Source: Micromonospora coriariae (GTDB lineage: Bacteria > Actinomycetota > Actinomycetes > Mycobacteriales > Micromonosporaceae). From it: 64,000 nucleotides of DNA. Positions within the stretch are counted from its first letter, which is position 1. Every line of letters begins with the position of its first letter. Where the stretch lies: assembly GCF_900091455.1 (NCBI RefSeq), contig NZ_LT607412.1:806001-870000 (forward strand), in the 5' to 3' direction. The notes beneath the pieces were generated by a model that had not been told where the DNA came from, did not search any database, and saw only the letters and a program-made list of their open reading frames with translations. Below, piece by piece: positions 23,502 to 31,651 of the stretch. A program made the position numbers and the translations under genes.

Positions 23502-24193
23502 GGCTGCGCCGCCGGGGCTTCGAGACGCACCCCGACACCACGCACGGTGTGCAGGTAGCGAGGCTGCTGAGCGCTCTCCCCCAACTTGCGGCGCAACCAG
23601 GACAGGTGCACGTCGACGGTCTTGTCGGCACCGCCGTACGGGATCTGCCAGACCTCGGTGAGCAGCTCGCGCTTGGTGACCACCTGACCCGGCCGGCCGG
23701 CGAGATGATGCAGCAGATCGAACTCGCGGGGCGTCAGCTCGACAGTCGCGCCGTCCAGGGTGACCTGTCGGGCCCGGGGGTCGATCCGCAGCCCGCCGAC
23801 GACGAGCGACGGGTCCTGCGCGTCCGCGCCGGAAGGCCCCCGGCGCAGCACGGCCCGGGCGCGGGCGTCGAGCTGCGCCGCGGTGAACGGCTTGACCACG
23901 TAGTCGTCGGCCCCCGCGTCGAGGACCCGAACGATCTCGGCCTCGTCGTCGCGGGCGGTGGCCACGATGACCGGCACCGTGCTGACCGCGCGCAGCATCC
24001 GCAGCAGCTCGCGTCCGTCCAGGTCGGGCAGGCCCAGGTCGAGCACGACGAGGTCGGGCCGGTCCTCCAGCGCGTCGCGGAGCCCGGCCATCGCGGTCGA
24101 GGCGGCGGCCACCGCGTGGCCGCGTTCCCGCAGCGCCCGGATCAGCGGCGTCCGGATCGTCAGGTCGTCCTCGATGAGCAGCAGGCGGGCCAC
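23498..24193 (-). CDS. OmpR-family response regulator
   Basis: A 231-residue regulator. The receiver domain has acidic residues ED at 8-9, phospho-acceptor Asp52 in VVLDLGLPDLDG, the conserved Thr/Ser in VIVATAR and Lys in DDYVVKPF. The C-terminal winged helix contains LTPREFDLLHHLAGRPGQVVTKRELLTEVW and DKTVDVHLSWLRRKLGE. GTG 24193 gives the family-typical start MARLLLIEDD; the frame continues upstream but those residues are not conserved. It forms an operon with the histidine kinase. A 23-bp element in the adjacent divergent promoter, repeated before the PepSY gene, is a good candidate for its binding site. Confidence 0.95.
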   Translation of the reverse strand: MARLLLIEDDLTIRTPLIRALRERGHAVAAASTAMAGLRDALEDRPDLVVLDLGLPDLDGRELLRMLRAVSTVPVIVATARDDEAEIVRVLDAGADDYVVKPFTAAQLDARARAVLRRGPSGADAQDPSLVVGGLRIDPRARQVTLDGATVELTPREFDLLHHLAGRPGQVVTKRELLTEVWQIPYGGADKTVDVHLSWLRRKLGESAQQPRYLHTVRGVGVRLEAPAAQP

Positions 24194-24234
24194 AGCTCGC
24201 AGGCTAACCGCTGCGGCTGGCAGCGAGGCGCACG

Positions 24235-24257
24235 TTAACCGTGCCTTAGCCTCCGGA
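24235..24257 (+). promoter_or_regulatory. 23-bp candidate response-regulator site, divergent promoter
   Basis: Reads TTAACC, GT, GCCTTAGC, C, TCCGGA, matching 20 of 23 bases of the element before the PepSY gene and in the same orientation relative to its downstream gene (24296). It also lies 42 bp upstream of the response-regulator start on the opposite strand, so it may mediate autoregulation. Confidence 0.6.
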
Positions 24258-24295
24258 TATGCCGACGACAACACTGGATCGGGGATAGTCGGGGG

Positions 24296-24751
24296 ATGGG
24301 CCGTCGTTCGATCCTCGTCGCCACCGGGTGGGTGGCCACCGCCGTCGTGGCCACCCTGATCGGGTTGGGCGCGATCCGGCTGGTGGGCGAGAGCATCACC
24401 GGCACCCCGGGCGGCGTGCGCAGCGAGGCGGAGATCGAACGCGCGCTCGCCTCGCCGGAGCCGGTGCCCGCCGGCACGACGGGCAGCGCGCCGTCCGCCG
24501 GCCCCGCCGCGCCGACCGCCAGCTCCGGGGTCCGCCGGGGATTCGCCACCGGCGGCGGCACGGCCGTGGCCGAGTGCGGTGCCGGCGGCGTACGCCTCGT
24601 CTCCTGGGCGCCCGCGCAGGGCTACCGGGTCCGTGACGTGGACCGGGGCCCGGACGACGACGTCGAGGTCAAGTTCGAGGGGCCGGCCGGCGAGTACGAG
24701 CTGAAGGTGCGCTGTATCGGCTCAGAACCGGTGGCGGTCGCCGACGACTAG
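24296..24751 (+). CDS. Membrane-anchored hypothetical protein, divergent from two-component system
   Basis: A 151-residue protein with no family I recognise. Residues 1-35 form an N-terminal anchor (RRSILVATGWVATAVVATLIGLGAIRLV), followed by a disordered Pro/Ser/Ala linker to about residue 85. A small domain carries AVAECGAGGVRLVSWAPAQGY and YELKVRCIGSEPVAV; its two Cys could form a disulfide outside the cell. The ATG at 24296 follows GTCGGGGG. It is divergent from the response regulator and has the 23-bp element 39 bp upstream, so it probably belongs to the same regulon as the PepSY protein. It may be a cell-surface sensor or effector, but that is inference. Confidence 0.75.
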   Translation: MGRRSILVATGWVATAVVATLIGLGAIRLVGESITGTPGGVRSEAEIERALASPEPVPAGTTGSAPSAGPAAPTASSGVRRGFATGGGTAVAECGAGGVRLVSWAPAQGYRVRDVDRGPDDDVEVKFEGPAGEYELKVRCIGSEPVAVADD

Positions 24752-25825
24752 CTAGCCCGCTGGCCGCTCGCGATCGGCGGCCCTGCCAATGGCGATCATG
24801 CGTAGCGTCTCCTCCCGGCGACGGACGAGCAGGACCCCGGCCAGGAACGTCACCGGTGGGACGAGAACCAGCATCGCCCACTGCACGGGCACCAGGGGGA
24901 TGGTGTGTCCCATGTGCATAGTGGAGGTGGCCCAGCCGGCGAGGGCACTGTCGATCACCAGGGCGAGCGTGGCCACCGGCAGGAGCATGACGACGATCCG
25001 CCGGCGCACCTCGGGGTCGAGCGTGCCCAGCGCGACCAGCATGGCCAGCGCGACGGCCGCCAGACCGGCGATGTAGAGCCAGAGGACCAGCTCACTGCTT
25101 GCCTCAAGGTCGTAGAAGACCTGATAGCTGACCCCGCCGTCAGGGTCGAACCCGGGCCTGTTCGCCCGGTTGACCTCCAGCAGCGCGACCGCGGCGGCCG
25201 GCGCGAGCAGCAGCGCCACCAACCGGCGTACGCCCAGCAGCGCGAGCAGCCGGCGCCGCGGTGTCGGCACGGTCAGTGCGGCGGCGGCCACCACGGCGAG
25301 CGCGAACTGCGGCAGGGTGTCCACCACGTACGTCGGGTCGTCGCTGGCCTGCGGGGCGACCAGCACACCCCAACCGAGCACGCCGGCCCAGGCCAGACCG
25401 GCGGCCGCCCAGCGCCACCCGGCCAGAGCGGCCGCACAGACGATCGCCCAGCCGGCCACCCGCAGCCAGTCGACGATGTCGGTGCCGCCCGGGCCGAACC
25501 CCGGCGGCAGACCCGGGTTCCGGATGAGCTGGTCGAGCAGGGACTTGACGGAGAAGGCGAGCAGGACGAGCCCGACCAGCAGGCCGGTCACCGCCGCCGC
25601 GTCCGCCCAGGTCGACTCGGTGAACCCCCGTGCGCCCACCCGCAGTCGGGCCCGCAGCCCGGCACCGACCAGATTCAGCACGTCACCGGCGGCGGGTCGC
25701 CGCTGGCCCGGCCGAGCGCCGGCGACGAGCACGGCCAGCATCTCCTCCTCGTACGCCCGGCGGTGCTCCCACGGATAGACGGCCAGCAGCCGCCGGTAGC
25801 GGCGCTCCAGGTCGTCGCCGCTCAC
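24752..25825 (-). CDS. PadR-associated multipass membrane protein
   Basis: A 357-residue membrane protein. The N-terminal 50 residues (LERRYRRLLAVYPWEHRRAYEEEMLAVLV) are a soluble segment commonly found in actinobacterial permease-like proteins encoded beside PadR regulators. About eight hydrophobic helices follow. Its exact function is unknown; a role in membrane stress or lipid export is sometimes proposed for such pairs. GTG 25825 overlaps the PadR stop codon by four bases, so the pair is translationally coupled. The gene converges on the hypothetical at 24296-24751 with no gap between the stops. Confidence 0.82.
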   Translation of the reverse strand: MSGDDLERRYRRLLAVYPWEHRRAYEEEMLAVLVAGARPGQRRPAAGDVLNLVGAGLRARLRVGARGFTESTWADAAAVTGLLVGLVLLAFSVKSLLDQLIRNPGLPPGFGPGGTDIVDWLRVAGWAIVCAAALAGWRWAAAGLAWAGVLGWGVLVAPQASDDPTYVVDTLPQFALAVVAAAALTVPTPRRRLLALLGVRRLVALLLAPAAAVALLEVNRANRPGFDPDGGVSYQVFYDLEASSELVLWLYIAGLAAVALAMLVALGTLDPEVRRRIVVMLLPVATLALVIDSALAGWATSTMHMGHTIPLVPVQWAMLVLVPPVTFLAGVLLVRRREETLRMIAIGRAADRERPAG

Positions 25826-26169
25826 GCCGCACCCCCGTCGGTCAGCAGGCCGCCGCGGCGCAGCCGTACGCGAGCGGCGTCCGCGTTATGTCGCAGGCGG
25901 GCCGCCTCGTCGGCGAGTCGGCGCGCGCCCAGGGCGGTGAGTCGGTAGTAGCGGCGCAGTCGCGACTGCACCACCTCCTCGCGCTCGACCTCGATGAGGC
26001 CGTCGGCGCGGAGCCGGTCGAGAACGGCGTAGAGAGTGCCGGCACGCAGGCGCACCCGGCCGTCGGAGATGCGCAGCACGTCCTCGATGACGGCGTAGCC
26101 GTGCCTGGGTGACCCGGCCAGCGCGGTGAGCACCAGGAAGGTCGGCTCCCGAAGTGGACTCTCGGTCAT
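25822..26169 (-). CDS. PadR family transcriptional regulator
   Basis: A 115-residue repressor. The PadR signature is clear: FLVLTALAGSPRHGYAVIEDV, the recognition helix RLRAGTLYAVLDRLRADGLIE and the wing VQSRLRRYYRLTALGARRL. The short form lacking a long C-terminal domain is the PadR-s1 type. ATG 26169 is chosen since the conserved TESPLREPTFLVL follows; a GTG at 26187 is an alternative. No Shine-Dalgarno sequence precedes it, and a perfect palindrome lies only 9 bp upstream, so transcription may start at or near the ATG (leaderless) and be autorepressed. It is coupled to the downstream membrane protein. Confidence 0.92.
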   Translation of the reverse strand: MTESPLREPTFLVLTALAGSPRHGYAVIEDVLRISDGRVRLRAGTLYAVLDRLRADGLIEVEREEVVQSRLRRYYRLTALGARRLADEAARLRHNADAARVRLRRGGLLTDGGAA

Positions 26170-26177
26170 GCTGAGGA

Positions 26178-26202
26178 GCATATACACGTTAACGGTATAT
26201 GC
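26178..26202. promoter_or_regulatory. Perfect palindrome, probable PadR operator
   Basis: GCATATAC (26178-26185) and GTATATGC (26195-26202) form perfect 8-bp arms around ACGTTAACG, itself symmetric apart from its ends. It is the most AT-rich patch of the neighbourhood and is placed 9 bp before the PadR start, where a -10 element would lie, so PadR binding would block its own transcription. Confidence 0.7.
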
Positions 26203-26270
26203 AATGCCTGTTGGACGCCGGTCGTGGCCGGCACGGAGAGGTGCGTGCCGGCCACGTCATCGGTGGTGGT

Positions 26271-29200
26271 TCAGCTCGCGTACGCCTCCAACTCCCAGAG
26301 CGAGTGGCCCCACGGGGTGCCCCGGGCGGTGCCGTAGATCCGCAGGTAGCGACCGTTGGCGCCGAGCCCGGTGTGCTCGTCCACGCCACCGTCGGCGCCG
26401 GTCACCGTCTTCACGTTGGCCCAGGTGGTGCCGTCGTTCGAGGTCTGGATGCCGTACGCGCTGCTGTACGCCGCCTCCCAGCTCAGCTTCACCCGGCCGA
26501 TCGCGGTCGGACTGCCGAGGTCGACCCGGATCCACTGCGGGTCGGCGAACGCGCTCGACCAGCGGGTGGTGAGGCTGCCGTCCACCGCCTGGGCGCCGGA
26601 CACGTCGGCCCCCTCGTTGCTGGACGTCAGAGTCGGCTTGTTCAACAGCAGGTTGGCGCCGGGGCCGGTCGGGCCGCCGGTGCCGCCGTACACCTCGAAC
26701 TCGAACAGCGAGTAGCCCCAGGCGGTGCCCCGGGCGGTGCCGGTGAGCCGGACGTACCGGCCGGAGCCGGTGATCCCGGTCAGGTCGTCCACGCCACCGT
26801 CGCCGCCGGTCACCGTCCGGACCGTGGTGAAGTTGACCCCGTCCGGCGAGGTCTGGATCTGGTATCCGCTGCCGTACGCCGCCTCCCAGGTCAGCTTGAC
26901 CCGGTTGATGCCGTAGCTCGCGCCCAGGTCGACGTCGATCCACTGCGGGTCGCTGAAGGAGCTGCCCCAACGGGTGCCGAGCGCGCCGTCGAACGCGTTG
27001 GCCGCGACGAAGGCACCCTCGAAACTGGAGGCCCGCGCCGGCTTGCCCCGGGCCAGGTTGGCGCCCGGCTCCGGGTCGGGGTCCGGATCGGGCCCGGGAC
27101 CGCCGGGGCTGGTGGAGAGGGTGAACTCGTCGATGTCGTACATCCCGCCGCCGCCCTTGAACACCAGGAACAGGGTGCGCGTACCGGTCGGAGCGGTGAC
27201 CCCGCCGGTGAACGAGGCGAACGTGCCGTGCCCGCCGGTGGGTGTCACGGTGGTCGAGCCGACCAGCGGCCCGGTGGGCGAGTCGACCCGCAGCTCCAGC
27301 GTGCCGCCGGCACCGGCCGGGGCTCCCGCCCGGACGCTGAACGACTGGACACCTGTCAGGTTGTACGGGCGGAACGAGATCCAGTCGTTGTTGTCGATGT
27401 ATCCGACCGCGGCGCCGCCGTTGGCCGCACCCGGCGTGACGACCTGGACGCCGGACGAGTCACCGAAGTGCTCGGCCTGCCGTACCCGTGGCTGCAGGAC
27501 CGCCTGGGTGTGCGTGGTCAGCGGCGGCTGGCCGCCCCCGCCCAGGTCGGTGTACTCGGCGTCGATGATGCCGAAGATGTTCGCCGCCGTGTCGTGTTCG
27601 CCGTCGGCCGAGGTCTGGATGACCCCGGTGCAGCCCTGCACACTGCTGAGCTGGTGGCCGTGCGAGTCGTGCCCGAGGACGTAGTTCACCTTCACCCGGG
27701 CGCAGTCGATCGCGCCGTCCTGCGCGTCGGTGACGGTGACGGTGAACGGCACGGCGTCCCCGAAGGCGAACGTCCGCCCGTTCAACGGGGTGTTCACGGT
27801 GACCACCGGCGCGCTGTTGCCGACCGTGATGACCACGCTGGCGGTGGCCGTCTTGCCGGTGGTGTCCCGGACCGTCAACGTCGGGCTGCGGGTCCCGTTG
27901 GTGGTGTACGTGAAGCTCGGGTTCGCCGCAGTCGAGTCGGTGGTGCCGTTGTTGTCGAAGTCCCAGGCGTAGGTGAACGGGTCACCGTCCGGGTCGAGGG
28001 TGCCGGCCGAGGAGAAGGCCACGGTCAACGGCGCCGTACCGCTGGTCGGGGTGGCCGAGACCACCGGACGTGGCGCCCTGCCCGTGCGGGCGTACTCGAT
28101 GCGGTAGAGCGCCGAGTTGGCGTCGCCGTTGAACCAGCCGGTGCCGTAGTCGAGCACGTAGAGCGCGCCGTCCGGCCCGAACTCCATGTCCATGACCTGG
28201 GTACCGGTCCACGGGAAGGGGTTGATCTTCAACGGTTGGCCGGCCGGGTCGAGCTTGATGTTCTTGATCCAGCGACGGCCGAACTCACCGGCGAAGTAGG
28301 TTCCGTCGTAGTACGCCGGGAACGCCACGTCGGAGGGGTTGTTCGGGTTGTACCGGTACACCGGGCCGCCCATCGGGGACAGGCCGCCGCCGGTGAACTC
28401 CGGCGGGGAGCCGGAACCGCCGTACGGCAGCCACGCCGGGGTGGCCGGCGGCAGCTGGGTGATGCCTGTGTTGTTGGGCGAGTTGTTCACCGGGCCGCCC
28501 GCGCAGTCGAACTTCGGACCGGACGGGCCGGACGGGAAGGTGTAGTCGTTGTAGGCGTCGTTCCGGGCCGTGCAGTACGGCCAGCCGTAGAAACCGGGCC
28601 GGTCGATCCGGGCGAACTCCACGTTGCCCGCCGGTCCGCGGTTCGGGTCGGCGGTGCCCGCGTCCGGACCGTAGTCACCGAGGTAGACGATGCCGGTGGC
28701 CTTGTCCACGCTCATCCGGAACGGGTTGCGGAAGCCCATCGCGTAGATCTCCGGCCGGGTCCGCGCGGTGCCCGGGGCGAACATGTTGCCGGCTGGGATG
28801 GTGTACCCGCCCGCCGCGCTGGGCTTGATCCGGAGGACCTTGCCGCGCAGGTCGTTGCTGTTGGCCGAGGTGCGCTGCGCGTCGAAGGCCGGGTTGCGGC
28901 CGGCCCGCTCGTCGATCGGGGTGAAGCCGGCCGAGTCGAACGGGTTGGTGTCGTCGCCTGTGGACAGGTAGAGGTTGCCGGCCGCGTCGAAGTCCATGTC
29001 GCCGCCGACGTGGCAGCACATGCCCCGGCTGGTCGGCACGTTCAGGATCAGCGTCTCGCTGGCCAGGTTGAGCGTGTTGTCCGCGTTCACCGTGAACCGC
29101 GACAACCGGTTGACGCCGTCCCAGACGGCGAAGTCGGCCGGGGTGCCGGTGGCCGGTGCGCCACCGCCGGGGGTGCTCAGTGGCGGCGCGTAGTACGCGT

Positions 29201-30212
29201 ACACCCAGCGGTTGCTGGCGAAGTTCGGGTCGGCCTTGATGCCCTGCAGACCCTCCTCGTCCCCGGTGTAGACCGGCAGCGTGGCGGCGACCTTGGTGTT
29301 GCCGGCCGCGTCGGTGTGCCGGATCACGCCGTTGCGCGAGGTGTGCAGCACACCCCGGTCGGGCAGGACGGTGAGGCTCATCGGCTCGCCGGTCTCGGCC
29401 GCGCCCTTGGCCAGCTCCACCTGTTGGAAGCTGCTGGTCACGGTGGCGCCGCAGTCAGCGCCGACCGCCCCGGACGCCGTCATGATGCCGCCGAGCAGGT
29501 GCTGACGGAAGGCCGCGTCGGTGTACGACGCGTCGGTGTGGCCGAGGCCGGTGTACCAGGACCGGCCGCCGGAGTAGTTCTGGCACCAGGAGATCGGGTG
29601 GTCGTACCCCATGCTCCCGCCGCTGTAGGTGCTCTCGTCGAGGGTGGCCAGCACGTGCACGTTGCCGCGCGGGTTGACGCGGTAGTTGTACAGCTCGTCG
29701 AACCGGCTCCACCGCTGCGGCAGCGTCGCGGTGGACGGGTGCACCTGGTCGGCGACCTTGACGGTGGCGGTCTGCTCGGCCGGGTGCGAGGCGAAGTACG
29801 CCCCGACCAGCCCGCCGTACCAGGGCCACTCGTACTCGGTGTCGGAGGCGGCGTGCACACCCACGTATCCGCCACCGCCCTGGATGTAGCGCTCGAACGC
29901 GGCCTGCTGGGCGGCGTTGAGCACGTCACCGGTGGTGGACAGCCAGATCACCGCGGCGAACCGGTCCAGGTTGGCGTCGGTGAACTGCGCCGCGTCCTCG
30001 GTCGTCTCCACGGTGAACCCGTTGGCGGCGCCGAGCTGCTGGATGGCGGTGATGCCCGGCGTGATGGAGCCGTGCCGGAATCCGGCGGTCTTGGAGAACA
30101 CCAGCACGGTGAACGGTGCGGCGCTGGCCACGGGGGGCGCGGCCACTATGCCGCCCACGACGAGGATCGCGCTCAGCACGGCGCCGAGCCACGATCTGAG
30201 GGATCTGCGCAC
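26271..30212 (-). CDS. Secreted ThuA / sugar dehydrogenase / PKD / CBM / double F5/8C protein
   Basis: A 1,313-residue exoprotein. A signal peptide (1-31) is followed by a ThuA-like domain (about 33-245: KTAGFRHGSITPGI, GGYVGVHAASDTEYEWPWYGGL, WCQNYSGGRSWYTGLGH). Next comes a PQQ-type glucose/sorbosone dehydrogenase-like beta-propeller (about 265-690: GLQGIKADPNF, GDMDFDAAGNLYLSTGDDTNPF, GFRNPFRMSVDKATGIVYLGD, DMEFGPDGALYVLDYG). A PKD domain (about 715-800) precedes a CBM6-like domain (about 925-1040, RQAEHFGDSSGVQVV). Two discoidin F5/8C domains (about 1060-1180 and 1195-1313) end the protein; they are similar and probably a duplication. It likely binds and oxidises a polysaccharide. PQQ dependence cannot be confirmed. 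GTG 30212 follows GAAAGGACC. Confidence 0.92.
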   Translation of the reverse strand: MRRSLRSWLGAVLSAILVVGGIVAAPPVASAAPFTVLVFSKTAGFRHGSITPGITAIQQLGAANGFTVETTEDAAQFTDANLDRFAAVIWLSTTGDVLNAAQQAAFERYIQGGGGYVGVHAASDTEYEWPWYGGLVGAYFASHPAEQTATVKVADQVHPSTATLPQRWSRFDELYNYRVNPRGNVHVLATLDESTYSGGSMGYDHPISWCQNYSGGRSWYTGLGHTDASYTDAAFRQHLLGGIMTASGAVGADCGATVTSSFQQVELAKGAAETGEPMSLTVLPDRGVLHTSRNGVIRHTDAAGNTKVAATLPVYTGDEEGLQGIKADPNFASNRWVYAYYAPPLSTPGGGAPATGTPADFAVWDGVNRLSRFTVNADNTLNLASETLILNVPTSRGMCCHVGGDMDFDAAGNLYLSTGDDTNPFDSAGFTPIDERAGRNPAFDAQRTSANSNDLRGKVLRIKPSAAGGYTIPAGNMFAPGTARTRPEIYAMGFRNPFRMSVDKATGIVYLGDYGPDAGTADPNRGPAGNVEFARIDRPGFYGWPYCTARNDAYNDYTFPSGPSGPKFDCAGGPVNNSPNNTGITQLPPATPAWLPYGGSGSPPEFTGGGLSPMGGPVYRYNPNNPSDVAFPAYYDGTYFAGEFGRRWIKNIKLDPAGQPLKINPFPWTGTQVMDMEFGPDGALYVLDYGTGWFNGDANSALYRIEYARTGRAPRPVVSATPTSGTAPLTVAFSSAGTLDPDGDPFTYAWDFDNNGTTDSTAANPSFTYTTNGTRSPTLTVRDTTGKTATASVVITVGNSAPVVTVNTPLNGRTFAFGDAVPFTVTVTDAQDGAIDCARVKVNYVLGHDSHGHQLSSVQGCTGVIQTSADGEHDTAANIFGIIDAEYTDLGGGGQPPLTTHTQAVLQPRVRQAEHFGDSSGVQVVTPGAANGGAAVGYIDNNDWISFRPYNLTGVQSFSVRAGAPAGAGGTLELRVDSPTGPLVGSTTVTPTGGHGTFASFTGGVTAPTGTRTLFLVFKGGGGMYDIDEFTLSTSPGGPGPDPDPDPEPGANLARGKPARASSFEGAFVAANAFDGALGTRWGSSFSDPQWIDVDLGASYGINRVKLTWEAAYGSGYQIQTSPDGVNFTTVRTVTGGDGGVDDLTGITGSGRYVRLTGTARGTAWGYSLFEFEVYGGTGGPTGPGANLLLNKPTLTSSNEGADVSGAQAVDGSLTTRWSSAFADPQWIRVDLGSPTAIGRVKLSWEAAYSSAYGIQTSNDGTTWANVKTVTGADGGVDEHTGLGANGRYLRIYGTARGTPWGHSLWELEAYAS

Positions 30213-30535
30213 GGTAGGTCCTTTCCCGGTGCGGGGGACGGCGTGCGCCGATCACGCCTGGTGGTGGGCAGGGTGGTGCCGAGCCTGGTTGCGGTCGCCC
30301 GACGGGCCGTTCGCCGCCACGAGCGCGACACATGCGAATGTATCGTTTCCGCTGGATCACGGGCGCGTCAAGCACTCTCCCACCATTCGTGAGAGCGTTA
30401 TCCGTGCAGGTCAACCGCGACTTCAGCAGGCAAGATCAGATTACGGTTTTTCATCCGGGCGTTCGCCCGGACCCGCATCCTCGGGCTGGCGGTAGCCTGG
30501 GCAGATGCGGTTTCTGCGCTTCGCGAGGGGATTCG
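30213..30535. other. Divergent intergenic region
   Basis: No gene is seen in these 323 bp. They should hold the promoters of the ThuA/dehydrogenase gene (minus) and the YjbR gene (plus). GAGAGCGTTATC at 30391-30402 is a partial match to the GAGAGCGCTCTC operators of LacI-type sugar repressors. A hairpin CCGGGCG-TT-CGCCCGG (30455-30470) lies beside a T-run but on the wrong side for a terminator. Confidence 0.4.
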
Positions 30536-30919
30536 GTGGCTGACGCGGACGATGTTCGCCGTCTCGCGCTGGCCCTGCCGCAGGCGGTCGAGATCGACAG
30601 TGAGGGCTTCGACTTCCGCGTGGGTGGCAAGGGTTTCGTCTGGTCGTACCCGGAGCGTAGTCCGGGCAAGCCACGCCAGATCCGCACCGATGTCGCAGTG
30701 GTGTTCGTCGGCGATGAGGCCGAGAAGCAGGCTCTGCTGCTCGGGGAGCCCGATCTCTTCTTCACCACGCCCGGCTACGACGGCCTGCCACTGGTGATGC
30801 TGCGCCTGGCGGAGGTGAGCGTCGACCGCCTGAGCGAGCTCGTGACCGACGCGTGGCGGATGCGTGCGCCGCAGGCGCTCCTCGACGACCTCGGCGAAGG
30901 AAGCCTTCGCCTGGGCTGA
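30536..30919 (+). CDS. MmcQ/YjbR family protein
   Basis: A 127-residue protein of the MmcQ/YjbR family, small cytoplasmic proteins with a CyaY-like fold thought to bind DNA or act in stress. Diagnostic segments are ADDVRRLALALPQAVEIDSEGFDFRVGGKGFVWSYPE near the N terminus and YDGLPLVMLRLAEVSVDRLSELVTDAWRMRAPQALLDD near the C terminus. GTG 30536 is preceded by GAGGGG and is favoured over upstream codons because conserved sequence begins two residues later. It stands alone between the divergent dehydrogenase gene and a convergent anti-sigma-like gene. Confidence 0.88.
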   Translation: MADADDVRRLALALPQAVEIDSEGFDFRVGGKGFVWSYPERSPGKPRQIRTDVAVVFVGDEAEKQALLLGEPDLFFTTPGYDGLPLVMLRLAEVSVDRLSELVTDAWRMRAPQALLDDLGEGSLRLG

Positions 30920-30949
30920 TCCCGTCTGCCCCCGGCGAGGGCGGCGGCC

Positions 30950-31651
30950 TCAGTCGCCAGGGTTGCCCCGGTCCTCGAACTCGTACGTCGTGGTGAGGGC
31001 CTCCGGCAGGTCGGGGACCAGGGCGTTGGTGCCGTCGACGACCTGTACGTAACGCTTGCCCTGGAAGATCGAGTAACTGCCGTCGGCGACCTGCTCGATA
31101 GTGAAGAGCTGCGTCTGCGCTGTCGCGTCACACACCCGGCCGCGGATGCTTCCCGGCGCGGCGTCGTGCACCACGGTCATGCAGACCTGGCTGGCGTCGC
31201 GCGACGCGGCCAGCGTGATCCGGAACCTGTCCCCCTCGGGGCGCAGGACCCACAGCGCACGTTCGTCGACGCCCTGCTCGGTGGTGGCCCGCACCCGGTC
31301 GTCGTCACGGCCGATCGCCAATGGTGCCCGACCGAGGCCGGGCACCACGATCAGGACCTGCCGCCGGCCGCCGAGGATCTCCCGCGGTCCCGCTGAGGCG
31401 GTCACGGACGGGACGACCGAGGGAGCGACGGTACCGGCAGGGCCAACACCCCGGTCCGGCGTCTGGTGCCATGCCGGCAGGAGGGCTGCGCCAGCGGTCA
31501 CGACCAGCAGGACCAGTCCCGCCCCGTAGACGGCCCTCCGGCGCCGCCGGCGCTGCTCGCCACGGCGGCGCAGCGTCCCCGCCGCGGGCAGCGCCGTGAC
31601 TCGCCGGACCGCGTCCGCGATCGTCGTCAGGTCGTGGTGCGGATCAGTCAT
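30950..31651 (-). CDS. Membrane-anchored partner of ECF sigma factor
   Basis: A 233-residue protein with one transmembrane helix (about 40-62, AVYGAGLVLLVVTAGAALLPAW) after a basic cytoplasmic N terminus of about 40 residues (RRRGEQRRRRRR). An extracytoplasmic part with two Cys (QVCMTVV, GRVCDAT) follows. Its start overlaps the stop of the sigma-factor gene by eight bases, the arrangement of SigE-family sigma factors with membrane-bound partners. It may be an anti-sigma factor, but no zinc-binding ZAS motif (HxxxCxxC) is present, so the role is inferred from context. It is convergent with the YjbR gene. Confidence 0.72.
   Translation of the reverse strand: MTDPHHDLTTIADAVRRVTALPAAGTLRRRGEQRRRRRRAVYGAGLVLLVVTAGAALLPAWHQTPDRGVGPAGTVAPSVVPSVTASAGPREILGGRRQVLIVVPGLGRAPLAIGRDDDRVRATTEQGVDERALWVLRPEGDRFRITLAASRDASQVCMTVVHDAAPGSIRGRVCDATAQTQLFTIEQVADGSYSIFQGKRYVQVVDGTNALVPDLPEALTTTYEFEDRGNPGD

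Noticed and set aside
26199..30392. A 1,397-codon open frame on the plus strand
   Set aside because: It lies wholly antisense to the well-supported ThuA/sugar-dehydrogenase gene. Its sequence is the Val/Gly/Arg-rich shadow expected from GC-rich codons, with no domain visible.
30455..30470. A rho-independent terminator
   Set aside because: The hairpin CCGGGCG-TT-CGCCCGG has its T-run on the 5' side for the plus strand and an A-run after it on the minus strand, so it cannot act as a U-tract terminator in either direction.
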